In this document: piece by piece, positions 6,765 through 15,140 of the stretch
Position numbering within the stretch: position 1 is the stretch's first letter
How the letters are laid out: each line of letters starts with the position of its first letter
Assembly (NCBI GenBank): GCA_016935075.1
Contig: JAFGRP010000155.1
Location: 1 to 35,322, forward strand
Direction: 5' to 3'
Source of the DNA: Deltaproteobacteria bacterium
Lineage (GTDB): Bacteria > Desulfobacterota > Syntrophia > Syntrophales > UBA5619
Length of the DNA: 35,322 nucleotides
Notes under the pieces: generated by a model
What the model was told of the DNA's origin: nothing
The model's database searches: none
What the model saw: the letters and a program-made list of their open reading frames with translations, nothing else
Program-made: the position numbers and the translations under genes

Positions 6765-9179
6765 TTACCTCAATGTCGTTAAAGCATTTCCTATCTTTTT
6801 CCTGAACTCTTCGCTGACGGCATCCACATCATCCAGACTGGTAATCACGCGCGGCGTGATCATGATGATGAGTTCCGACTTGGTTGTGCTTTTTGACTCT
6901 GTTCCAAACAACCACCGGAGGAATGGAATCTTTACCAGCCAGGGCACACCCGACGCCGCATCACTCTCTTCGTTGCTGATCAGCCCTCCAATGACGATCG
7001 ACTGATTGTGTTTTACCGTCAATGATGTCGATACCTTTCTCGCGTCGAAGGTATAATAATCTTTACCGGCTACCTTGATCTGGGTACCGACACTGCTGAC
7101 CTCCTGGCTGATGTCCATCGTGACCAGACCGTATTCATTGATATGCGGCGTGACTTCGAGGATGACACCTGTATTCCGGTATTCGACCTGGGTTTCCAGT
7201 ACATTCTCTCCACTGGATACGTAATTGTAGCTCGTGCTGGGTATCGGCACCTCTTTCGTTACGTCAATTTTGGCCTGTTTATTATCGGAGGCAAGAACAC
7301 TGGGGGAGGATATGATATTCAGTTTGCTGTCGTTGGCAAGGGCATGCAGGGCAACCTGCCATTTATGTGACAGACCCAGGGCGTATTGGAGGCCGGAGGC
7401 GCCTATGGTGGCGGCCAGAGAACCGGTATCGGTCCAGTCGTCTTTTTTAAAGGTCCATTCAACGCCCAAATCCGTCCCTTTATCCAGGGAGATCTCAGCG
7501 ATAACCACCTCGATCAGCACCTGGCGCGGGAGGACATCCAGACGCCCAAGAATCTTTTCAACGATCTGATAATCTCCGGGGAGGGCCTCAATAATCAGCG
7601 CGTTTCGTATCTCATCTGTCGTAATTTTGATCTCCCCCCGCAAGGTCGTCGAGGGACCTGTTTCCTGTGCCGCTTTTGCAGCCGGTGCGGTCGATGCTGT
7701 TGGTGCCGCTGAAACCGACGGCGCCGTCGTTGATGCTGCCGGTGTTGCCGGTGCCCTTGAGGGTGCGGCCGAGGTCTTTTTTTCCGTGAAACCTTTGGCG
7801 AACGGATTCGTAGGCACACTTGCCTTCACGGTACCTTTTTTGATTTCTCCTCCTGTGCCAAAAATGGATCTCAAGGTATCGCCCAGTTCCGTGGCCATTC
7901 CGTTTTTAACCGAATAAACATGAATTTGCGGCTGGGCACCTTCACTGGGGATGTCCAGTTGGCTGATTAATGCATCCGCCCGGGCAAAGACGTCAGGACT
8001 TGAACTGACGAGAAGCAGCGCATTCATCCATTTGATGGGAATAAACTTCACATTGTCTTTACTGCCGCCTGCGGGTAGAGACAATGTCTCGCCGAGTGCT
8101 TTAGACACATCCTCGGCATTGGCGTTTTTAAGATTGTAAAACCGATAATTGATCTTCTCGAACACACTGACATCCAACGCCTCCACCAGTTTCAGTGTCT
8201 TGAGGATATTGATCCCCTTGTCAACCACCAGCAGCGTATTAGAGCCCCCTTCCGAGATGATCGTTCCATCGGCTGAAATGAAAGGGGTTATCACCTTTGC
8301 CGCCTCCTGGGCGGCTATGAATTTAAGGGGGATGATCTGGAGGATGATTCGTTCTTCGGGCGGGACATCTTTCTTCTCTCTGACGAGCCGGGAGGCAATC
8401 GGCATTCGCGAAGCATCCTTGATCTTCAATATCCGGTAAACGTTTCCTTCCTTGACGGCCGTCAGGCCGTTCACCTCCAGGGTCTGGTAGAAAATGGGGA
8501 AAACGTCTGCTGTCTTCAGAGGACTGGCCGTGTGAATTGTCACCTTCCCAGCGACGCTCGGATCAATAATGTAGTTGATTTTTAAAAAGTCGGCCATGAC
8601 CCTGATCACGGCATAGAGGTCGGCATCGTCAAAATTGAAGCTGATCTGGCCGGTCTTTTCGGGGAGGTCCTTCTCCGCCAATTTCTCAGACGGTCCGGGA
8701 ACAGGAGTGGTTGGTTCGGTCTTGAGCGCCGGCGGAGCGGCAGAAACGGTTGCAGTTGCAGTGGGAGGAGGGGGCGGGGCTTTGACGACCGGTGTAAGCG
8801 GAATGATGGATTCTTGCTGCCCAGGCAGGGATGTGCTTGACTCCCTTCCCGCCTGTTTCTTCCCCTGCCTCACATAACCCAATGGGGTGGATCTGATTTC
8901 AAACTTCCCCTTCTGATCGACATAGGCCTTCTCTGCCGATGTTTCCGCTGTTCCTGCAGCTCGCACGCCGGCCTTGTCATCTCCTCCCTTTTTCCGGGCA
9001 GCGGCATCTGCTGCCGCCGGTGTTTTCGCTGTTTCGGCAGATTGTATGCCGGTTCCTGTCTCCATTTTGACGCCGCCATCCTTGACTTGGGTTTTCGGTC
9101 CCGCGCAACCCGTAAAGAACGGAACGATAAAAAGCAGCGTGCAAAAAACAATAGCTATACTCTGTTTCATACAGTTCAT
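6765..9179 (-). CDS. gspD: Type II secretion secretin GspD, with N-terminal lipobox
   Basis: Outer-membrane secretin through which folded proteins leave the periplasm. The N-terminus has a hydrophobic segment ending in FFTGC (Cys25), which looks like a lipoprotein signal. An unusually long Ala/Pro/Lys-rich extension follows (about 26-175). Then come N0 (ISFNFDDADLYAVIRVMADF), N1-N3 domains with another Ala/Ser/Thr/Pro-rich insert (about 475-515), and the secretin core with VGGLISNEE, VPWLVKIPFLRWLFG and SELIIMITPRVI. At 804 aa it is long for a GspD. Its start overlaps the gspC stop (ATGA). Residues 89-108 resemble the last residues of GspC (see findings). Alternative start: the Met three codons in. 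Confidence 0.95.
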   Translation of the reverse strand: MNCMKQSIAIVFCTLLFIVPFFTGCAGPKTQVKDGGVKMETGTGIQSAETAKTPAAADAAARKKGGDDKAGVRAAGTAETSAEKAYVDQKGKFEIRSTPLGYVRQGKKQAGRESSTSLPGQQESIIPLTPVVKAPPPPPTATATVSAAPPALKTEPTTPVPGPSEKLAEKDLPEKTGQISFNFDDADLYAVIRVMADFLKINYIIDPSVAGKVTIHTASPLKTADVFPIFYQTLEVNGLTAVKEGNVYRILKIKDASRMPIASRLVREKKDVPPEERIILQIIPLKFIAAQEAAKVITPFISADGTIISEGGSNTLLVVDKGINILKTLKLVEALDVSVFEKINYRFYNLKNANAEDVSKALGETLSLPAGGSKDNVKFIPIKWMNALLLVSSSPDVFARADALISQLDIPSEGAQPQIHVYSVKNGMATELGDTLRSIFGTGGEIKKGTVKASVPTNPFAKGFTEKKTSAAPSRAPATPAASTTAPSVSAAPTASTAPAAKAAQETGPSTTLRGEIKITTDEIRNALIIEALPGDYQIVEKILGRLDVLPRQVLIEVVIAEISLDKGTDLGVEWTFKKDDWTDTGSLAATIGASGLQYALGLSHKWQVALHALANDSKLNIISSPSVLASDNKQAKIDVTKEVPIPSTSYNYVSSGENVLETQVEYRNTGVILEVTPHINEYGLVTMDISQEVSSVGTQIKVAGKDYYTFDARKVSTSLTVKHNQSIVIGGLISNEESDAASGVPWLVKIPFLRWLFGTESKSTTKSELIIMITPRVITSLDDVDAVSEEFRKKIGNALTTLR

Positions 9180-9901
9180 TGTATCCTTCGTTTAATCTGC
9201 CCAAAGGGAGTGTTGACGATTTTGTATTCACCCTCGGGTGCGCTTTTCCCGGCTGCAACAGCGGCTGCAGGCGGCGCCGTACCCGGTTTCTGAGGTGCGG
9301 CGGCTGTTACCGGCGCCGCCGCTGCCGGTCCCGCTGCGACCACCGTAGGCGCTGCTGACGGTTGTGCAACGGTTGTTTTTCTTGCCGGTTTTTTCTCGTC
9401 GTATAAAAGAATTTCGTGCTGATTGGCGCCATCAGCCAGGATTATCCTGTCTTTTCTGATGTCGGCCACGCTGAAATTACCCACGGCATCGCCGACTTTG
9501 ACCCATTTATCCTTGGGTTTATACTTTCCGGCCTCCGGTTTTGTTTCGGGATTGCTGATCAGGGCCTGTTTGCGACCCCCTGCTATAACAACCCCGTACA
9601 GAAAAACCATCTTCTCTGAAATATTAAGTGGCCCAGTTTTGTCTTTTTCGGGAATAGACTCCGTCCTGTTCGAGGAAAAGAGGTTCTTATCCACCACGAT
9701 CCCAAAGGTGGATTCGGGAGGCATTGTCCTTTCAATAATCCCTTTCACAGGCAGGGTCTTCTCCGGACTTTTGCCGGTCTGCAGCTCCGGAATCGCTTCG
9801 TCCCCGTTCAACCAGACATCAAAACTCATTATTCCAAAGAAGACGATCAAAGCCGCCAATGAAACATTAATCAGCCATATTTTTGAAAGTGTCGGGAACA
9901 T
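9176..9901 (-). CDS. gspC: Type II secretion inner-membrane protein GspC-like (HR domain, no PDZ)
   Basis: Likely links the inner-membrane platform to the secretin. One N-terminal TM segment (about 7-29) is followed by a periplasmic region containing FGIVVDKNLFSSNRT, MVFLYGVVIAGGRKQALIS and WVKVGDAVGNFSVADIRKDRIIL, which fits the homology region (HR) of GspC and the related PilP beta domain. No PDZ or coiled-coil domain follows. Instead there is an Ala/Pro-rich linker (about 175-220) and a conserved-looking tail GEYKIVNTPFGQIKRRIQ. Position directly before gspD with a 4-base overlap supports the call. The family is divergent, so the name rests partly on context. Confidence 0.82.
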   Translation of the reverse strand: MFPTLSKIWLINVSLAALIVFFGIMSFDVWLNGDEAIPELQTGKSPEKTLPVKGIIERTMPPESTFGIVVDKNLFSSNRTESIPEKDKTGPLNISEKMVFLYGVVIAGGRKQALISNPETKPEAGKYKPKDKWVKVGDAVGNFSVADIRKDRIILADGANQHEILLYDEKKPARKTTVAQPSAAPTVVAAGPAAAAPVTAAAPQKPGTAPPAAAVAAGKSAPEGEYKIVNTPFGQIKRRIQ

Positions 9902-9911
9902 TCAACATCCT

Positions 9912-10517
9912 TTACTCTTTGACATTTTTCATGATGCCCGAAACCGTGATATCACAACGGACTTGCCCGGGGCCCGACGCGGCCAAAACGCTAATTCCAA
10001 TCCTTTCCACTGTCAAGAAGAATTTTGGAGATGCCTCGATCTTGTAAAGGATATCCTTCAATTGCCTGACGGTCGCACTTATGGTGAATTGGACAGGGAT
10101 GCTGATGTACAGGTCGGAATCCTGTTTCTGAGATTTCAGTATCTGCACACTCTTGATCTCCACACCGCTTTCAAGAGCAATTTCGTTTAAGATGTTCTGG
10201 ATATCCACTGCCGCAAGGGCTGCGGTCTTCCCGGCAAGAAGCCCTGCTTCCGCCCGTTCGAGGGATTTGTTCAGGGAAGCAAGCATTGTCTCAAGCTCAC
10301 CCCGTCCCTGAACGGTCTGCCGGTACTTTGCAACCCTCTTCCTTTGGGCGGCAATGTCCGTTTGGTCACCCTGGATCCCTTCAAAAAAAGGGAACAACCA
10401 GAAGGCAAAACCAAAGAGAAGCAATACAGCGCCGGCTATCAAGAGATATCTTTTCCTTTTATCAATTGCGAGATTCAGACACTCGCCCTTTAATTCTTCC
10501 CAGGAGGGGATTTTCAT
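9912..10517 (-). CDS. gspM: Type II secretion protein GspM-like (PilO-like fold)
   Basis: Inner-membrane platform protein. One TM segment (about residues 20-43, RYLLIAGAVLLLFGFAFWLFPFF) is followed by a periplasmic coiled coil (QRKRVAKYRQTVQGRGELETML...LERAEAGLL). A ferredoxin-like domain comes next (VDIQNILNEIALESGVEIKSVQI, VPVQFTISATVRQLKDILYKIE), as in the GspM/PilO group. At 201 aa the length is typical. Two in-frame ATGs exist (10523, 10517). The AAGG directly abuts the first and has 6-base spacing to the second, so 10517 is chosen. Lies between gspL and gspC, the usual relative place. Confidence 0.85.
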   Translation of the reverse strand: MKIPSWEELKGECLNLAIDKRKRYLLIAGAVLLLFGFAFWLFPFFEGIQGDQTDIAAQRKRVAKYRQTVQGRGELETMLASLNKSLERAEAGLLAGKTAALAAVDIQNILNEIALESGVEIKSVQILKSQKQDSDLYISIPVQFTISATVRQLKDILYKIEASPKFFLTVERIGISVLAASGPGQVRCDITVSGIMKNVKE

Positions 10518-10550
10518 AATCATCCTTAATTTTTTAAACGACCAGGCTTT

Positions 10551-11924
10551 TTACCTGACCTTAAATCCTATCCGAAATCTTTCCTTGCCGTCTTTGCCCT
10601 TTGTGATCGGAGACAGAAAAGCCACATCCTTTAACAGAGGAGATGCCGCAAGAAGAGGAATCAAGGCCGAGGCGGAAGGTGCGTAACCCTCTATTTCCCC
10701 CCCCTTATCGGTAACGGTTAGTCTGTCGAGCCATGCGCCTTCGGGGATTCCTTTGGTCAGATCCAGCATGATACCCAATACCGGAATGTGGCGCCGGCGA
10801 TGCACATTTATGGCATCGATCATATTCCCTAACGCTGTTGATTGTGCCTGCATCTTGTGAATGCCGGCAACCTCGGTGCTGAGCTGTTTGATTTCTCCGG
10901 CAAGCTTGCCGGAAACACGCTTCTGGTGCAGGAGATTGCTCCCTCCCCACACCAGGATCGACAAAATGAAGAGACCGGCCAGAACGGACATCGTATAATA
11001 ACCGATTTTACTCACTTTTTTACGGAGGCCGACAGGCAAGAGATTGATATCCATCGGCGTCTTTTGGATTCCTTTTAAAGCAAGGCCGTACGCCGGCGCC
11101 AGGACATCCGACGGGATTCCCGTTCCGGAAATTTCCACAGGGCGGAGACCGATATCTTCCCTTGCCTTGAGCATTTCAACAACGCTGCCGGAGTCAGGTC
11201 CGCACAATGCAACCTCTAATAGGCCTTGTTCCAGTCCGGGTGATTTCCTGAGCAGTCCCAATTCTTCCTGGACAAGGTGCTCCAGGCCGCTTACCCTTTT
11301 ATCAATTTTTACATGTCTTGAGTAATGCAAAAGCCTTTTTTTGACGAGACTCAGTTCAAGATGTTGATCCCCCAGATACAAAATGGCATAGGCATCCGCA
11401 TTCTGTGTATTGGGTTTGTAAGCAAAGTAGTTGACCAATGCCGTGGAATTGATTTCTATCCCCGAGATTCCCGCACCTAATTTTTTTTCAGGATCCAGGT
11501 ACGGATCGATCAATTCCTTCTTGACGGCTATGAGAAGAACCTTTAATTTATTGGTGTCCTTATCTTCCGCAACGATTTGGCAATCAAAGTAGATATCGCC
11601 AGCCGGAAGGGGGACATATTTCTCCATCTCATAGGTTAAAGTTCCTTTGAGGTTTTCTTTGACGGCTGCAGGCAGTTCAATATACTTAAGTATCGTCAAA
11701 TCCCGCTGAATTCCCAGAAAAATGTCGGCCGATGCCATTCGGTGTTCCCTTAAAAATTCATTGACATGTTTCCTGATTTCCTCTGTATTTTCCTCAGGAT
11801 TCCCCTTTGCAAGGGGATATATGGCGTGGGCTGCCAGGCAAAGCCCTTTGAACGATCTTTTCAGGCACGCCAGTGAAACATGGTCGCTCTCAATGTATAT
11901 GCCGACACTTGCCTGGATGTACAA
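10551..11924 (-). CDS. gspL: Type II secretion protein GspL-like (PilM-like plus PilN-like fusion)
   Basis: Couples the cytoplasmic ATPase GspE to the membrane platform. Residues 1-290 form an actin-like cytoplasmic domain: VGIYIESDHVSLACLKR at the start, then FLGIQRDLTILKYIELPAA, LTYEMEKYVPLP, and AILYLGDQHLELSLVKKRLL. One TM segment (about 308-328) is followed by a PilN-like periplasmic part (MDAINVHRRRHIPVLGIMLDLTKGIPEGAWLDRLTV). In type IV pili these two halves are separate proteins (PilM, PilN); in GspL they are fused, as here. The start is TTG: the frame has TTG at 11930 and 11924, and GGAGG stands right before the first and 6 bases before the second, so 11924 is preferred (about 457 aa). 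Confidence 0.88.
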   Translation of the reverse strand: MYIQASVGIYIESDHVSLACLKRSFKGLCLAAHAIYPLAKGNPEENTEEIRKHVNEFLREHRMASADIFLGIQRDLTILKYIELPAAVKENLKGTLTYEMEKYVPLPAGDIYFDCQIVAEDKDTNKLKVLLIAVKKELIDPYLDPEKKLGAGISGIEINSTALVNYFAYKPNTQNADAYAILYLGDQHLELSLVKKRLLHYSRHVKIDKRVSGLEHLVQEELGLLRKSPGLEQGLLEVALCGPDSGSVVEMLKAREDIGLRPVEISGTGIPSDVLAPAYGLALKGIQKTPMDINLLPVGLRKKVSKIGYYTMSVLAGLFILSILVWGGSNLLHQKRVSGKLAGEIKQLSTEVAGIHKMQAQSTALGNMIDAINVHRRRHIPVLGIMLDLTKGIPEGAWLDRLTVTDKGGEIEGYAPSASALIPLLAASPLLKDVAFLSPITKGKDGKERFRIGFKVR

Positions 11925-11976
11925 AGCCAACCTCCATCAATGAATTTGCCGGGTCAAACGTTGCCGGACATCTCGG

Positions 11977-13014
11977 TCACGATCGGTACTCCAGACCGTC
12001 GATCCACTGAATAATCTCATACCCTTTTGTAAGCGTTTTATCAATTTTAACGACGGCCTGCACGCCCTGCCGGGTCCGGCTGTCCTTGAGCATTCCCACC
12101 GATTTGATCGTGTAATAGGGGGATAGGCTGAACGTGATGTATGGCCAGATGGCCGCGTATTTGTCGGATCCGACAATGCGTTGCACATCGGAAAATGACC
12201 GGAAATCCTTTTTTTCTCGATATTTCCTAATGTCAAGCACAACATCCTCAGTCATGAGCGGAAAGGCGCGCAGCATTTGCGGCGGTGCGGCATTGATGTT
12301 TATCCTGTTAAAATCAAACCCCGCTTTTTGCCGGCTGTCGCGTTCCGGTCTTTGGTAATCGCGTTCCGATCCCGTTTCCTGATCCTGATAAACGGTGACC
12401 ATGTCCTTAAGCCCGCCATAGAAAATCTCGGAAGTTACACCCCTGACCAGGAGCAGTTCCCCTATCGATGTAAAATCGCCGTTTTTACATGGGTAAGGTT
12501 TGGGAAGGGAAAGGTAATACTCATTTTCAGCGCCATTCGCACGGTAAAAGTGGTCTTTGTCGCGCCAATCCATAATGGAATCGACGATGATATTTTTATC
12601 GGCATCGGCAATTTCAAAATGGTTCAGCATCATCTTCAGCAGGAATTCTCCGGCCCTGTTGAGGTTAACCTTTCCGCTTTCGTTTTCACTTAACACTTTG
12701 AATTGACCATCCCCGTATGGAACTGCGGGAATGTCGGTATTGATTCTCAACCGGATGTCCTCCTGTTCCTCTTCGACATCGGCGGCATTCACCTTCAGGG
12801 GGACAAACTCATTGACGACCAATTCCTCGATGGCCCAAAACAGTCCGGACACCGCAATGTAATACGTCTGCGTCTCCTCCTTGAAGTTGCGGGTGATATT
12901 TGCCTCTGTTCTTATGGCATAGCAAAACTCGCCTGCGATGACCGTGAGGAGCGCCATGACCCACAGCACAATAAACAGCGCAATACCACGCTCGTTCTTA
13001 AGAATGCGTTTCAT
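11977..13014 (-). CDS. gspK: Type II secretion minor pseudopilin GspK
   Basis: Large minor pseudopilin that tips the pseudopilus with GspI and GspJ. The prepilin leader MKRILKNERG is cut before IALFIVLWVMALLTVIAGEF; as usual for GspK the fifth mature residue is not Glu. The globular part carries KVNLNRAGEFLLKMMLNHF, VDSIMDWRDKD, and a helix-hairpin-helix-like region (FNRININAAPPQMLRAFPLMTEDVVLDIRKYREKKDFRSFSD shortened here to its sense: an NINxAPxxxLxAxP pattern, typical of GspK). Also seen is FTSIGELLLVRGVTSEIF. At 345 aa it is of normal length. It follows gspJ by about 14 bases. Confidence 0.95.
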   Translation of the reverse strand: MKRILKNERGIALFIVLWVMALLTVIAGEFCYAIRTEANITRNFKEETQTYYIAVSGLFWAIEELVVNEFVPLKVNAADVEEEQEDIRLRINTDIPAVPYGDGQFKVLSENESGKVNLNRAGEFLLKMMLNHFEIADADKNIIVDSIMDWRDKDHFYRANGAENEYYLSLPKPYPCKNGDFTSIGELLLVRGVTSEIFYGGLKDMVTVYQDQETGSERDYQRPERDSRQKAGFDFNRININAAPPQMLRAFPLMTEDVVLDIRKYREKKDFRSFSDVQRIVGSDKYAAIWPYITFSLSPYYTIKSVGMLKDSRTRQGVQAVVKIDKTLTKGYEIIQWIDGLEYRS

Positions 13015-13028
13015 AAGGGCACTACCCT

Positions 13029-13658
13029 TTACTCCCCTGCGGCTGCAATCACATATAGGGGGGTCTTTTTGTCATTTTCCTCGAGCGTAATCCGGATCGC
13101 CCGAGGGACCCCTTTTTCGACCGCCGGATCCCAGCTTTTCTGCCAGGGGGATGTTTCTTCATCCGGCCGGATTTTCAGGTATTCAAACACGATGCTTTTT
13201 ATCCCGGAAAGCAATTCAGAAAAATCGTTTTCGTCCGGTTTACCTGCACCGATCTTTTTGTCGAGTAATGCAAGATTTTTCTCGTAAAATACAAGATTCT
13301 CCTTGTCGTTGGTCTTGTCCTGCTTTACGGTATATTGAACATAAACCAGGCCGAACCGGTTTCCTGGTGCCATGGGAATATGGGACACGAACGCGATGGA
13401 TTTGTTGTCGCCCTTTAAGGGGACCAGTTGTTGATCTTTGCCCCACACCTCACTTGTACAGGTTGATGCCAGCTGGCGCTTGATCAGCTCCAGCACAATG
13501 CGCTGCTTCTGGCGAATGTCCACATCCTTTTCGCCTTTCTCCCATGCCCGTATGCCGATTCTCAAGGCGCCGAATATGATCACCACGATCACCGCCGTTA
13601 TCGTGGTCGCAATCATTAATTCAAGCAGGGTAAAACCTTTACCGTGACCGTTCAACAT
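13029..13658 (-). CDS. gspJ: Type II secretion minor pseudopilin GspJ
   Basis: Minor pseudopilin of the tip complex. The prepilin signal GKGFTLLELMIATTITAV has the processing Gly, mature Phe1 and Glu5. Behind it are GALRIGIRAWEKGEKDVDIRQKQRIVLELIKRQLAS in pieces and a beta-rich C-terminal part ending with IRITLEENDKKTPLYVIAAA. The position between gspI and gspK and the length of 209 aa fit GspJ. Processing by a prepilin peptidase (GspO) is required; that gene is not in the window. Confidence 0.93.
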   Translation of the reverse strand: MLNGHGKGFTLLELMIATTITAVIVVIIFGALRIGIRAWEKGEKDVDIRQKQRIVLELIKRQLASTCTSEVWGKDQQLVPLKGDNKSIAFVSHIPMAPGNRFGLVYVQYTVKQDKTNDKENLVFYEKNLALLDKKIGAGKPDENDFSELLSGIKSIVFEYLKIRPDEETSPWQKSWDPAVEKGVPRAIRITLEENDKKTPLYVIAAAGE

Positions 13659-13699
13659 TTACTTTTACTCTGCGGGACTTTCCGGATTTAATGATCGTG

Positions 13700-13722
13700 A
13701 CATCTGAAATTTTATCAGATGT
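13700..13722. repeat. Perfect 8-bp inverted repeat between gspI and gspJ
   Basis: ACATCTGA (13700-13707) and TCAGATGT (13715-13722) are separated by 7 A/T-rich bases. The hairpin overlaps the gspI stop codon and lies in the 56-base gap before gspI on the minus-strand message, after gspJ has been read. There is no T-run, so it may be an mRNA processing or stability element rather than a terminator. Confidence 0.4.
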
Positions 13723-14110
13723 TATCCTTTCCCGGCCTGACCAGCTTTATCGCGCTGATCGCAAAATGTTTTTCATGCCCGCCCGCATCCCAGATGACAT
13801 CCACGTTGATATTGAAAGCGCGGAAGGGTAATTTGACATCGTTTGCTTCCTTGATATCCAGATGCAAGGCTTCCGCCCTCCATCTGAAACCATCGTCAAA
13901 TTTACCATCAATAACCCCCTCGGTTAGTTCTTTGGCCAGGAGGATCTCATCCATCTTCTCCCTTGCATGAAATATGCCGCGGGTATACTCGTCCGACAAT
14001 TTACTGGATTTCAGGCCGCCGGAGAAGAGTTGTAATATGATAACCAGAGAGATGGCGAGTATGGATATGGCGACAAGGGTCTCTATGAGTGTGAAGCCTT
14101 TTTTCCCCAC
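13715..14110 (-). CDS. gspI: Type II secretion minor pseudopilin GspI
   Basis: Small minor pseudopilin that nucleates the tip complex. The leader MGKKG is followed by FTLIETLVAISILAISLVIILQLF with Glu5, then the typical YTRGIFHAREKMDEILLAKEL. The C-terminal part (FNINVDVIWDAGGHEKHFAISAIKL) matches the expected WxxGGxxxxxxLxTxK pattern of GspI. The start codon is GTG at 14110, which shares one base with the gspH stop (TAGTG), so the genes are coupled. At 131 aa it is of normal length. Confidence 0.94.
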   Translation of the reverse strand: MGKKGFTLIETLVAISILAISLVIILQLFSGGLKSSKLSDEYTRGIFHAREKMDEILLAKELTEGVIDGKFDDGFRWRAEALHLDIKEANDVKLPFRAFNINVDVIWDAGGHEKHFAISAIKLVRPGKDNI

Positions 14111-14673
14111 TAACCCGTTACCTCTAATAGCTGCACAGTGCCGGTGATAAAATCGACATTTATTTTGTACTGTCTGCCCCGCTCATTGGCCACGGTTATC
14201 TCGCCCCCGCTGCTGCCTCCGCTGGGATAAAAAAAGATACGAAATAAACCCGAATTAAAATCGCCTTCTCTTGATACCCCTTTTGCAAGTTTAACCCCGT
14301 CGGGAAGCGTGTAAGTCTTGACGTCACCCGGCTGTTCTTTTTCACTATCCGGCGGATCTGCCGGCGCCCGGTCAAACGACGCCCGGTTGCTGATCTGAAA
14401 ATCCTCCCGATCCAGTGGGGAGTTGGCGGCATTGGCAAGGATCAGTCTGTTCTGATCGAAGTCAAACAGCGCTACATAGGTTGTCTTTCCAGACGCGGCG
14501 TTACTTCTGACATATCTCAGGGATGCCGAAATTTTTTGAGAAGCGGTTTTCAGATCCAGATTGCCCATGGGTCCCGCCAGCCTCGGGACCACGACGGCAG
14601 ACATGAGGCTGATGATGATCAATACAACAATCAGTTCAAGAAGCGTAACGCCTCTGCGGTTCCCCTTGTGCAT
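14110..14673 (-). CDS. gspH: Type II secretion minor pseudopilin GspH
   Basis: Pseudopilin with prepilin signal RRGVTLLELIVVLIIISLMSA; mature residue 1 is Val and residue 5 Glu. The rest (LRYVRSNAASGKTTYVALFD, IFFYPSGGSSGGEITVAN) agrees with GspH, whose C-terminal domain usually has the FxPdGxSxGGxI pattern seen here. The frame stays open upstream to 14883, but that stretch lies inside gspG in another frame. The ATG at 14673, ten codons before the hydrophobic stretch, is the sensible start (187 aa). It begins 20 bases after the gspG stop. Confidence 0.92.
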   Translation of the reverse strand: MHKGNRRGVTLLELIVVLIIISLMSAVVVPRLAGPMGNLDLKTASQKISASLRYVRSNAASGKTTYVALFDFDQNRLILANAANSPLDREDFQISNRASFDRAPADPPDSEKEQPGDVKTYTLPDGVKLAKGVSREGDFNSGLFRIFFYPSGGSSGGEITVANERGRQYKINVDFITGTVQLLEVTG

Positions 14674-14692
14674 GAAAAACAGCACTTTGGGA

Positions 14693-15124
14693 TCATTGTC
14701 CGATATTGGTCCAGCTTTCAATATCTGTGTCCTCGCCTTCACCTCCGGGACTTCCGTCAGCTCCCAGTGCGACAATGTCATAGTCTCCATGCTTGCCCGG
14801 AGATTCATATACGTATGGTTTTCCCCAAGGGTCCAGAGGCACATCCTTCGGAAGATAGGGGCCATCCCACTTTTCCACGCCATCCGGTTTCACCCGGAGC
14901 GCCTGCAGCCCCTGCTGCGTGGTCGGATATTTGCCTACGTCGAGCCTGTATGTATCCAGGGCCGTCTCAAACATCGATATCTGGGCCTTTGCGGCTTTTT
15001 GCTTGGACGTTCCCACCTTCCCGAACATCCGAGGGCCCACCATGGCGGCCAGAAGTCCCAAAATAACCATGACAATCAAAAGTTCAATCAGGGTGAAACC
15101 TTCTTCTCCTCTAAGAATTTTCAT
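14693..15124 (-). CDS. gspG: Type II secretion major pseudopilin GspG
   Basis: Main subunit of the periplasmic pseudopilus. The leader MKILRGEEG precedes FTLIELLIVMVILGLLAAMV. The body has the family hallmarks AKAQISMFETALDTYRLDVGKYPTTQQGL in parts, WDGPYLPKDVPLDPWGKPYVY and the C-terminal calcium-site loop around DYDIVALGADGSPGGEGEDTDI. The start at 15124 is chosen because GAGAGGAG lies about 10 bases upstream and the leader is then of normal length; the frame is open to 15157, which would overlap gspF. About 143 aa. Confidence 0.96.
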   Translation of the reverse strand: MKILRGEEGFTLIELLIVMVILGLLAAMVGPRMFGKVGTSKQKAAKAQISMFETALDTYRLDVGKYPTTQQGLQALRVKPDGVEKWDGPYLPKDVPLDPWGKPYVYESPGKHGDYDIVALGADGSPGGEGEDTDIESWTNIGQ

Positions 15125-15140
15125 GGACAACACGCTCCTC

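Noticed and set aside
14674-14883. Long N-terminal extension of GspH
   Set aside because: It would lie inside gspG and place the prepilin signal 70 residues from the N-terminus, which is incompatible with prepilin processing.
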